Below, piece after piece: positions 9,706-17,156 of a stretch of DNA of 64,000 nucleotides. The stretch is from Bacillus sp. 2B10 (lineage in GTDB: Bacteria; Pseudomonadota; Alphaproteobacteria; Sphingomonadales; Sphingomonadaceae), in the NCBI GenBank assembly GCA_003946805.1, contig RPSH01000004.1, positions 62,001 through 126,000 of the forward strand. The letters run 5' to 3'. Every line of letters starts with the position of its first letter. The stretch's first letter is position 1. Under the pieces are notes generated by a model. That model saw nothing but the letters and a program-made list of their open reading frames with translations, had not been told where the DNA came from and did no database searches. The translations under genes and the position numbers were made by a program.

Positions 9706-9746
9706 TTGACATATTCGCGACAGATCATGCATGTAATCGATTACAT
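9706..9746 (+). promoter_or_regulatory. Promoter region with perfect palindromic operator (site 2)
   Basis: A TTGACA -35-like hexamer lies at 9706-9711. Downstream, 9731-9746 reads ATGTAATCGATTACAT, a perfect 16-base palindrome covering where a -10 element would sit. It matches site 1 at 666-681 at 15 of 16 positions. A repressor bound here would block the TonB receptor promoter. The -10 element is not clear from sequence alone. Confidence 0.72.
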
Positions 9747-9830
9747 CATGTGATGACTCGAATCGGCGGAAGACCGACGGGGACAAGGGACACGCGGCCG
9801 CAAGGGCGCGACAGGGACGGGGAAGACCGG

Positions 9831-12800
9831 ATGAAGGCGTTTCGATTTGGCGGTACCGTTCGCGCAGGGCTGATGGCCGGCGTCGCGACCGCAGGCATGT
9901 TCGGACTGGCGGGCGGCGCGCAGGCGCAGGCGACCGTCGGCGCCAATCCGGTCGGCACCGACGCGCCGGCGACCACGGCGGAAGCGACGCAGGGCGAGGG
10001 TGAGGGCGAGATCGTCGTCAGCGGCTATCGTTCGTCGATCGACCGCAACCTGCGCGACAAGCGCAACGCCGCCGCGGTGGTCGAGGTCATCACCGCCGAG
10101 GACATCAGCAAGTTCCCCGACCGCAACGTCGCCGACGCGCTGCAGCGCGTGCCGGGCGTGGTCATCACCCGCGACGGCGGCGAAGGACGCACGGTCAGCG
10201 TGCGCGGCCTGCAACCCGACCTGACGCTGACGCTGCTCAACGGCAACTACATCGCGTCGTCGGAGACGAACAGCGAGGCGACCCGTTCGTTCAACTTCCT
10301 GCTGATGCCGTCCAACCTGCTGGGCAAGGCCGAGCTGTTCAAGTCGTCCGAAGCGCGCATCGACGAAGGCGGCATCGGCGGCACGGTGATCCTGCACACC
10401 CGCCGTCCGCTCGACCTGCCGGCGTGGTCGGGCTTCGTCACGGCCGAAGGCACCTATGCCGACACGACCAAGGGCGTCGACCCGCAGCTGTCGGGCCAGC
10501 TGTCGTGGAAGAACAAGGACGAGACGTTCGGCGTGCTGGTGAGCGGTACGTGGCAGAAGCGCCAGACGCGCACGATGAGCGCCACGACCGAGGACTGGCT
10601 GTGGTACGATCAGAACCCGGCCCGCAGCGGCGTCGACGTCAACGGCACGCCCTTTTCGCCGCAGCCCAGCGAATGGTGGGGCCAGTCGGGGTTCAACGAC
10701 CAGAACGGCCGGCGCTATTCGGGCTTCTTCATGCCGACCGCGGTCAATTTCGGCATTCGCGACGAAAATCGCGAACGGCTGGGCGTGCAGGCGACGGCAC
10801 AGTGGCGGCCGACCGATGGCCTGACGCTGACCGCCAATTATTTCCGGTTCAACCTGACCGGCGACTATGTCAACAATTCGCTGAAGGTGCCGGAGTGGAA
10901 CATCGCCCGCTTCAACGGCGATGGCAACTGGGCGGGCGGGCGGCTGCTCGACCGGCTGAACTTCGATCCGAGCGGCACGATCGTGACCGGCGCGCAGTTC
11001 AGCCTGGTAAACGGCAAACAATATTATTGCAGCGAGGCGCAGGCCGCAGCGGGCGGCCAGCGTCCCGGCGGCTGGGGTCCGGACGACTGCACCGTGCCGA
11101 CCCCGCAGCTGACCGGCGGTTACAGCCGCGAGGAAGCACTGTCGCAGACCGCCGATTTCGAGGCGGAGTACAAGAGCGACAACTTCGTCGGCGCGGTGAA
11201 GCTCGGGCGCACCTGGTCCGAAGGCGGACCGTCGATCAATTTCCGCATGTCGGCCAAGCCGCGCGTGGCGATCAACGGCCAGTATCAGCCGGGCAACCGT
11301 TCGACCGCATGGGACCTGACCGGCACGCCGTCGATGACCTTCTCGCCCGACCTGCAGGACCGCATCCTCGGCGGCTTTGCCGAGGTCGATGTGGGGTCGA
11401 CCGACTCGTCGTGGATCAACACCCGCATCTCGCAATATTACGGCCAGGCCGACGGCACGTGGCTGGTGTCGAACGGGGCGTTCGACACGTTGCAGTTCGG
11501 CGTGAAGTATCGCGACGGATCGGTGCATCGCAACACCGGCAACACCATCTGGAACTGCCCGGGGACGACCACCCGCTACCAGCAGTGCGATACGACCGCG
11601 AGCACCGCACGGCCCGAATTCTTCCTGTCGGACCCGATCACCAACATCCCCGGCGGGTTCAGCGCCAACGTGTTCCCGGGCATCAACTTCACCAACTATC
11701 TGGGCTATCTCGACAATCGTTACGGCGGGTCGGTGCGGTTCGAGGAGCCGGACTTCATCTACGAAGTGGGTGAGAAGATCTGGTCGGGCTATGTCCAGGC
11801 GAACTTCAAGACCGATCGCCTGCGCGGCAACTGGGGCGTGCGGGTGGTCCACACCAGGCAGCGCGCGGAATCGACCGACGCGGTCGAGCGCTTCCTCGAT
11901 TACTTCGCCGATGGTCCCGACGGCCGTCCGCGTGCCTGTACGCCGGGCGCCGCGAACCAGATCTGCGAAAGCGGGTTCGTACGGGCCGAGGTGCGCGAGA
12001 AGACGTTCGAGCTGAACACGCTCGACAAGACCTATACCGACGTCCTGCCCAGCCTGAACGTCGCGTTCGACTTCACCCCCAGCCTCGTCGCCCGCGGCGC
12101 GGTGGCGAAGGTGATCGCGCGGCCGGCGTTCACCAACCTCGCCTTCCCCGGCGCGCTGAACTTCGTGTCGGAGGAATATAGCAGCGACCGCGTGGCCGGT
12201 GGCGGCACCAGCCAGCCGGGCTGGACCGGCAGCGGTTCGAACAAGGACCTCGAGGCGTTCCAGGCGTGGCAGTACGACCTTGGCCTCGAATGGTATTACC
12301 ATCGCGGGTCGGTGATCGGCATCGGCCTGTTCCGCAAGGACGTGAAGAACTTCGTCGTGCCGGTGTCGCAGGACCAGGCGGTGACGATCGGCGGAGAGAC
12401 GGTCAACGTCCGCAACTTCTCGACCCAGGCCAACGGGCAGAACGGCGTGTCGCAGGGCATCGAATTCTATGCCCAGCATACGTTCGACTTCGGCGTCGGC
12501 TATCAGGCCAACCTGACGTTCAACGACACCAACACCGCCGCCGTCGTGCTGGCCGGGCGCGAGATCGCGGAATCGCCGCTGGTCGGCAGCGCCGAGAACC
12601 AGGCGAACTTCACGCTGTTCTACGAGAACGACCGGTTCCTCGCGCGGGCATCGTACAACCGGCGCGGCGAGGTGGTGAACGGCACCCACAACCAGCTGAC
12701 CATCTATACCGAGCCGTACGAGCAGGTGGACGTCAACGTCGCGTTCAACATCACGCCGCAACTGGTGCTGACGGCATCGGTGCTGAACCTGACCAAGTCC

Positions 12801-12899
12801 GAGCTGCGCCAGCACCTGGGCAACGATACCAAGGCCCGGTTCTGGACCAACGGCTATTCGGGGCGGATTGCGTTCGCCGGCGCGACGTTCAAGTTCTGA
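9831..12899 (+). CDS. TonB-dependent outer-membrane receptor for glycan uptake
   Basis: The 1022-residue protein has a signal peptide ending near GGAQAQA and a TonB-box-like stretch (EGEIVVSGYRSS). Its plug domain includes ISKFPDRNVADALQRVPGV and TVSVRGLQPDLTLTLLNG, followed by a long 22-strand-type barrel ending in a terminal phenylalanine (FAGATFKF). It belongs to the large oligosaccharide receptors expanded in Caulobacter and sphingomonads, where no SusD partner is needed. ATG 9831 is chosen because it opens a signal peptide after a GGGGAAGACCGG ribosome site. An operator-like palindrome lies upstream. It probably imports glycans or glycopeptides into the periplasm for GH92/GH125/GH85. A strong hairpin follows the stop codon. 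Confidence 0.94.
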   Translation: MKAFRFGGTVRAGLMAGVATAGMFGLAGGAQAQATVGANPVGTDAPATTAEATQGEGEGEIVVSGYRSSIDRNLRDKRNAAAVVEVITAEDISKFPDRNVADALQRVPGVVITRDGGEGRTVSVRGLQPDLTLTLLNGNYIASSETNSEATRSFNFLLMPSNLLGKAELFKSSEARIDEGGIGGTVILHTRRPLDLPAWSGFVTAEGTYADTTKGVDPQLSGQLSWKNKDETFGVLVSGTWQKRQTRTMSATTEDWLWYDQNPARSGVDVNGTPFSPQPSEWWGQSGFNDQNGRRYSGFFMPTAVNFGIRDENRERLGVQATAQWRPTDGLTLTANYFRFNLTGDYVNNSLKVPEWNIARFNGDGNWAGGRLLDRLNFDPSGTIVTGAQFSLVNGKQYYCSEAQAAAGGQRPGGWGPDDCTVPTPQLTGGYSREEALSQTADFEAEYKSDNFVGAVKLGRTWSEGGPSINFRMSAKPRVAINGQYQPGNRSTAWDLTGTPSMTFSPDLQDRILGGFAEVDVGSTDSSWINTRISQYYGQADGTWLVSNGAFDTLQFGVKYRDGSVHRNTGNTIWNCPGTTTRYQQCDTTASTARPEFFLSDPITNIPGGFSANVFPGINFTNYLGYLDNRYGGSVRFEEPDFIYEVGEKIWSGYVQANFKTDRLRGNWGVRVVHTRQRAESTDAVERFLDYFADGPDGRPRACTPGAANQICESGFVRAEVREKTFELNTLDKTYTDVLPSLNVAFDFTPSLVARGAVAKVIARPAFTNLAFPGALNFVSEEYSSDRVAGGGTSQPGWTGSGSNKDLEAFQAWQYDLGLEWYYHRGSVIGIGLFRKDVKNFVVPVSQDQAVTIGGETVNVRNFSTQANGQNGVSQGIEFYAQHTFDFGVGYQANLTFNDTNTAAVVLAGREIAESPLVGSAENQANFTLFYENDRFLARASYNRRGEVVNGTHNQLTIYTEPYEQVDVNVAFNITPQLVLTASVLNLTKSELRQHLGNDTKARFWTNGYSGRIAFAGATFKF

Positions 12900-12905
12900 C
12901 GGCGT

Positions 12906-12936
12906 CCGGCCCCGCGTTGATGAGACGCGGGGCCGG
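12906..12936 (+). terminator. Strong hairpin after the TonB receptor gene
   Basis: A perfect 12-base stem (CCGGCCCCGCGT / ACGCGGGGCCGG) with a 7-base loop begins 6 bases after the receptor stop codon. No T-tract follows. It may therefore stabilise the 3' end or attenuate transcription into the halogenase-like gene and not act as a complete intrinsic terminator. Confidence 0.55.
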
Positions 12937-12965
12937 GCGAAAGGCCGACCCCCGACGTCAATCCG

Positions 12966-13056
12966 TACCCCGACGAAGGCCGGGGTCCGGTCGGGAAGGC
13001 TTTGCCGTACCTCACTGACGTCCTCCAACTGGACCCTGGCCTTTGCCGGGGTATGG
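12966..13056. repeat. Inverted pair of CCCCGACGAAGGCCGGGG-type palindromic repeats
   Basis: The 299-base gap between the TonB receptor and the halogenase-like gene holds two inversely oriented copies of an intergenic palindrome: TACCCCGACGAAGGCCGGGG at 12966 onward and GGACCCTGGCCTTTGCCGGG at 13031 onward. Related copies occur at 19950-20082, 32937-33077, 35720-35760 and 44266-44290. No gene is seen in the rest of the gap. Confidence 0.7.
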
Positions 13057-13198
13057 TAAGGATATGATCCCGAACGCGGCTTTCGCACGGTCCCGGCTTG
13101 TGGCGGGGTGCCTGGTGCGGCAGGCGGTCGGTGCCGACCGCTTCCGGCGGCGGTCGGAAAGCGGCGGGCGAGACGACGATGGCAAGCGGAGCGAGGAT

Positions 13199-14713
13199 AT
13201 GACCGAGGCCGATAACCGCATCCGCAACGTCGTCGTGCTGGGCGGCGGCAGTGCGGGGTGGATGGCGGCGGCGGCGCTGGCCACCTATCTGGGGCGCGGC
13301 GTGTCGGTGCGGCTGGTCGAATCCGAAGAGGTCGGCATCGTCGGGGTGGGCGAATCCAGCGTCCCCCATATGAAGACGTTCAACAGCGAGACGCTGGGCA
13401 TCGACGAGCGCGAGTTCGTCAAGCGCACCAACAGCACCTTCAAGCTGGGCATCCGCTTCACCGATTGGGGCCGGATCGGCGAACGCTACATCCACGGCTT
13501 CGGCACGATCGGGCGGGGGCTGGGGCCGTTGCCGTTCCACCAGCTGTGGCTGAAACGCTTCCTCGCCGGACAGGCGGGGCCGCTCTGCGACTATTCGTTG
13601 CAGACGGTCGCGGCGCCGGCAGGGAAATTCCAGTGGAGCGGGCCGGCCGACACGCCGCTGGGCGACATCGCCTATGCCTATCACCTCGACGCGGTGCTCT
13701 ATGCCCGGTTCCTGCGCGAACTGGCCGAACGGCGCGGGGTCGAGCGGATCGAGGGCAAGGTCGTCCGCGTCGAACAGGACGGCGAGAACGGTCATGTCCA
13801 GTCCATCGTTCTGGAGGACGGGCGGAGCGTCGCGGGCGAGTTCTTCATCGACTGTTCGGGGTTCCGGGGCGTGCTGATCGAACAGACGCTCGAGACCGGC
13901 TATCTCGACTGGCGCCACTGGCTGCCGTGCGACCGGGCGTTCGCGGTGCCCTCCGCATCGGTCGGGCCGCCCATGCCCTGTACCGAAGCGGCGGCGCGGG
14001 GCGCGGGGTGGCAGTGGCGCATCCCGCTCCAGCACCGGGTCGGCAACGGCCATGTCTATTCGAGCGCGCATATGGGCGACGACGAGGCGGCCGCGACGCT
14101 GCTGGCGACGCTCGACGGACCGGCGCTCGACACCCCGCGCCAGCTGCGCTTCACCGCCGGGCGGCGGGCAAAGGCGTGGAACGGCAATGTCGTCGCGCTG
14201 GGGCTGGCCGCCGGGTTCCTCGAACCGCTGGAATCGACCGGCATCTATCTGGCGCAGGCGGGCATCCGGCGGTTGCTGGGGCTGTTTCCGGGGCGCGATC
14301 TCGACCCGGCGCTGGCCGAGCGGTTCAACAGCGAGACGGCGTTCGAATATGAGCGCACGCGCGATTTCCTCGTGCTGCACTACCATGCCACCGCCCGCGA
14401 CGACACGCCGTTCTGGAACGATTGCCGGACGATGGACGTGCCCGAACCGCTGAAGGAAGCCATGGCGCTGTTCCGCGCCGATGGCCGCTATTTCCGCAAC
14501 GGCGAGGATTTCTTCGCGCTGCCCAGCTGGGTGCAGGTGATGATCGGGCAGGGGATCGTGCCCCGCGACTATCATCCGGTCGTCGATGCGATGCCCGACG
14601 GGCATCTCGACCAGTATCTGGATCGTATCCGGGGCGAGATCGCCACGGCGGTCGCCACGATGCCGCCGCATCACGCCTTCATCGACCGCCATTGCAAGGC
14701 GATGACCACCTGA
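13199..14713 (+). CDS. Flavin-dependent tryptophan halogenase-like protein
   Basis: The 504-residue protein has an N-terminal FAD Rossmann motif (VVVLGGGSAGWMAA), the halogenase WxWxIP motif (GWQWRIP), a lysine matching the catalytic Lys of PrnA/RebH (Lys82 in STFKLGIRF) and EPLESTGIY, with Glu345 in the position of the PrnA active-site Glu. The chemistry needed for chloride/FADH2 halogenation is therefore present on paper. Relatives sit beside TonB receptors in many sphingomonad and Caulobacter carbohydrate loci, and their substrate is mostly unknown. ATG 13199 is preferred because GCGAGG lies just upstream; the longer frame to 13043 runs through a repeat. The GH125 gene follows after 35 bases, so they may be co-transcribed. 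A specific halogenation product cannot be inferred. Confidence 0.88.
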   Translation: MTEADNRIRNVVVLGGGSAGWMAAAALATYLGRGVSVRLVESEEVGIVGVGESSVPHMKTFNSETLGIDEREFVKRTNSTFKLGIRFTDWGRIGERYIHGFGTIGRGLGPLPFHQLWLKRFLAGQAGPLCDYSLQTVAAPAGKFQWSGPADTPLGDIAYAYHLDAVLYARFLRELAERRGVERIEGKVVRVEQDGENGHVQSIVLEDGRSVAGEFFIDCSGFRGVLIEQTLETGYLDWRHWLPCDRAFAVPSASVGPPMPCTEAAARGAGWQWRIPLQHRVGNGHVYSSAHMGDDEAAATLLATLDGPALDTPRQLRFTAGRRAKAWNGNVVALGLAAGFLEPLESTGIYLAQAGIRRLLGLFPGRDLDPALAERFNSETAFEYERTRDFLVLHYHATARDDTPFWNDCRTMDVPEPLKEAMALFRADGRYFRNGEDFFALPSWVQVMIGQGIVPRDYHPVVDAMPDGHLDQYLDRIRGEIATAVATMPPHHAFIDRHCKAMTT

Positions 14714-14748
14714 CCTACCCGAGCCCGAGATTATTGGAGACTGTCCCG

Positions 14749-16224
14749 ATGCTTACCGACCGACGCAATCTGATGACGCAGGGCGCGCTGCTGGGTGCGG
14801 GCCTCGCGACGGGTGCGCTGGCGCCGATCGCCGTGGCGCAGACCCGGACCGCACCGGCCGGTGGCTATGTCAGCAAGCGTCCCGCCCCCGCCGACCGCCG
14901 CTTCGTCAGCCCCGCGGTCGAACGCGAGATCGCGCGCGTCAGCCGGATGATCGCCGACCCGGAGGTCGCGTGTCTGTTCGCCAACGCCTATCCCAACACG
15001 CTCGACACCACGGTCAAGATGGGGCGGGTCGACGGCAAGCCCGACAGCTTCGTCATCACCGGCGACATTCCCTGCCTGTGGCTGCGCGATTCGGCGGCGC
15101 AGGTGAAGTCGTATCTGCATCTGGCGAAACAGGACGCGAAGCTGCGCGAGCTGTTCCGGGGCCTGATCGCGCGCCATGCGCGCAGCGTGCTGATCGATCC
15201 GTACGCCAACGCCTTCATGGAGGATCCGACCGCCAAGACCAATCTCGAATGGTCGCAGGTCGACGAGACCGAGATGAAGCCGGGGGTCGCCGAGCGGAAG
15301 TGGGAGATCGATTCGCTGTGCTATTCGATGCGGCTGTCGCACGGCTACTGGGCCGCGACGCGCGATGCGACGCCGTTCGATGCGCAGTGGGCGGACGCGA
15401 TGCGCGCGATCGTGCGCACCTTCCGCGAACAGCAGCGGAAAGATGGGCCCGGGCCGTACAAGTTCCAGCGCGCCAGCCGCCAGCCGACCGAGACGCTGCT
15501 GGCGGGCTATGGCGCGCCGACGCGCAAGGTCGGGATGATCCATTCGGGCTTCCGCCCGTCGGACGATGCCTGCCAGTATCCGCTGTTCGTGCCGGCCAAC
15601 ATGTTCGCGGTCACGACGCTGCGCGAAATGGCGCAGGTCGCGAACGAGGCGCGCAAGGACTCAGGCCTGGCGAACGACGCGACGGCGCTGGCGAACGAGG
15701 TCGCCGCGGCGGTCGCGCAGTACGGCACGATGAAGCTGCCCGACGGACGCGACGTATGGGCCTATGAGGTCGACGGGTTCGGCAATGCGATCTTCATGGA
15801 CGATGCCAACGTGCCGTCGCTCTCCAGCCTCGCGTGGCTCGGCTGCGTGCCCGCCGGCGATGCGCGGTGGCAGCGGACGGCGGCGGCGGCGTGGAGCGAC
15901 GCGAACCCGTGGTTCTTCAAGGGGACGGCGGGCGAGGGCATCGGCGGCCCGCATCAGGGCATGGACTATATCTGGCCGATGTCGCTGATCGTGCGCGGGC
16001 TGACCGCGACCGACGACGCGACGATCCTCAAATGCCTCGCGACGTTGAAGCGCACCCATGCCGGCACCGGCTTCATGCACGAGGCGTTCGAAAAGGACGA
16101 TGCGAGCAAGTTCACCCGCAGCTGGTTCGCGTGGGCCAACGGGCTGTTCGGCGAATTCATCCTGCATCTGGCCGCGACGAAGCCGCAGCTGCTGAAGGCG
16201 CCGCTGGACGCGATCCGCGTCTGA
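14749..16224 (+). CDS. GH125 family exo-alpha-1,6-mannosidase
   Basis: The 491-residue protein has a twin-arginine-like leader (TDRRNLMTQGALLGAG...AVAQ), suggesting Tat export to the periplasm. The mature part has the GH125 (formerly DUF1237) pattern: ERKWEIDSLCYSMRLSHGYW, DIPCLWLRDSAAQVKSYL, GMIHSGFRPSDDACQYPLFV and SWFAWANGLFGEFI. GH125 enzymes are inverting exo-alpha-1,6-mannosidases that remove the core alpha-1,6 mannose of N-glycans, complementing GH92. Length is normal for the family (about 430-490 residues). It lies downstream of the halogenase-like gene with GGAG about 10 bases before the ATG. It converges with the metallopeptidase gene on the other strand. Confidence 0.92.
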   Translation: MLTDRRNLMTQGALLGAGLATGALAPIAVAQTRTAPAGGYVSKRPAPADRRFVSPAVEREIARVSRMIADPEVACLFANAYPNTLDTTVKMGRVDGKPDSFVITGDIPCLWLRDSAAQVKSYLHLAKQDAKLRELFRGLIARHARSVLIDPYANAFMEDPTAKTNLEWSQVDETEMKPGVAERKWEIDSLCYSMRLSHGYWAATRDATPFDAQWADAMRAIVRTFREQQRKDGPGPYKFQRASRQPTETLLAGYGAPTRKVGMIHSGFRPSDDACQYPLFVPANMFAVTTLREMAQVANEARKDSGLANDATALANEVAAAVAQYGTMKLPDGRDVWAYEVDGFGNAIFMDDANVPSLSSLAWLGCVPAGDARWQRTAAAAWSDANPWFFKGTAGEGIGGPHQGMDYIWPMSLIVRGLTATDDATILKCLATLKRTHAGTGFMHEAFEKDDASKFTRSWFAWANGLFGEFILHLAATKPQLLKAPLDAIRV

Positions 16225-16259
16225 CGGGGCCGGGCGCCGCCGGACCCATGCCGGCGGCG

Positions 16260-17069
16260 TCAGCAGACTTCGGCGGTCGCCCGTGGCGGCCCGCCGGGCG
16301 GCACCCGCGCAGCGTGGCGATAAAAGGCATCGCCCGGCAGGCGGTGGCGCGTGCCATAGACCTGCGCCAGCGCGTTGTAGAGCGCGAGGTCGTAGCGGGC
16401 GAGGTCGTCGTCGTTCAGGATCGTCTGTCCGTCGACCACCGCGACCTTGTTCGAATTGAACCAGGTCTGCGTTCCCTCCGCCCAATATTCGTCGATGGTC
16501 ACCGCGGCATATTCGCCCTTCCACATGCCGCGCGCCATCGCGGCGGCATAGGCGCGCTCGACCGCGGCCAGCAGCGCCGGGTCCTGATGGCGGATCGCGT
16601 CGAGGATGCCGTGCGAGAATTCGTGGACGAAGATGTTCTCGCCATAATAGCGCGTGTCCGGCACGCCGAGCAGGTTCTCGGTCGCGGCGCTGGTCAGCTG
16701 GCCGCCCATGCCGCGGGCGCGGCCGTTCCAGTATTCGCGGTCGCTCAGCCGCCCGATGCGGTCGGCATAATGCTTGCGCTCGCAGATCGTCAGCCGTCGG
16801 TCGTCGATCGCCGGCTTCTTCCAGTCGCGCTGTTCGGGCAGGTCGGTCGTCCCCTCGTCCGGGGCCATGATCGCGACGCGGAACCCCGACGCCGCCATCC
16901 ACCGGCGCAGGTCGCCGCGTTCGGCCAGCATCGCCAGCGCGATGTCGCGGGCGAACAGCAGCGCGTCGTCGGGAACCCTGGCCGACGACACGATCGGGAT
17001 GCCCCCGGCATCGATATGGCGCGCATAGAAGGGATCGAGCTTCAATGCGGGCGGCGGCGGCCCGATCAT
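16260..17069 (-). CDS. Putative HExxH zinc metallopeptidase, separated from its signal peptide
   Basis: The 269-residue frame contains a gluzincin-like zinc site: HEFSHGI in the motif YYGENIFVHEFSHGIL, and a downstream EYWAEGTQTWF that could give the third (Glu) ligand. The region around VAIMAPDEGTTDLPEQRDW resembles uncharacterised secreted peptidase-like proteins seen in bacteria and fungi. No named peptidase family can be assigned with certainty. Directly upstream and in the same frame lies a 25-codon signal peptide ORF ending in TAA, four codons before this ATG (see 17079-17156). The protein as encoded would lack export unless the stop is read through or is an assembly error. It lies downstream of the DUF5695-like gene, in a likely operon. 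A glycoprotein substrate is a guess from context. Confidence 0.6.
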   Translation of the reverse strand: MIGPPPPALKLDPFYARHIDAGGIPIVSSARVPDDALLFARDIALAMLAERGDLRRWMAASGFRVAIMAPDEGTTDLPEQRDWKKPAIDDRRLTICERKHYADRIGRLSDREYWNGRARGMGGQLTSAATENLLGVPDTRYYGENIFVHEFSHGILDAIRHQDPALLAAVERAYAAAMARGMWKGEYAAVTIDEYWAEGTQTWFNSNKVAVVDGQTILNDDDLARYDLALYNALAQVYGTRHRLPGDAFYRHAARVPPGGPPRATAEVC

Positions 17070-17078
17070 CGCCGCGAC

Positions 17079-17156
17079 TTAGCGGTCGGGTGCCCCGGCG
17101 ACTGCGGGGGCGGCCACCGCGACCGCCGCGGCCAGCGCCAGCAGACGCCGCCTCAC
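17079..17156 (-). pseudogene. Orphan signal-peptide ORF, in frame with the metallopeptidase but ended by TAA
   Basis: GTG at 17156 overlaps the TGA of the DUF5695-like gene (GTGA), the junction type used throughout this window for coupled genes. It encodes MRRRLLALAAAVAVAAPAVA followed by GAPDR and then TAA at 17081-17079. After the stop the same frame continues VAA-MIGPPPPALKLD straight into the metallopeptidase. The two pieces therefore look like one secreted peptidase broken by a single nonsense codon. Alternatives are re-initiation at the downstream ATG or a sequencing error. Confidence 0.65.

Noticed and set aside
9741..13088. A 1115-codon open frame on the minus strand opposite the TonB receptor
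   Set aside because: It has the biased Arg/Ala/Gly-rich composition of antisense frames in GC-rich genes, and no domain was seen. The TonB receptor on the other strand is unmistakable.
13199..14713. Tryptophan halogenase as a sign of a natural-product gene cluster
   Set aside because: No polyketide, peptide or terpene synthase genes are nearby. The context is a TonB-receptor carbohydrate locus, where such homologues are common.
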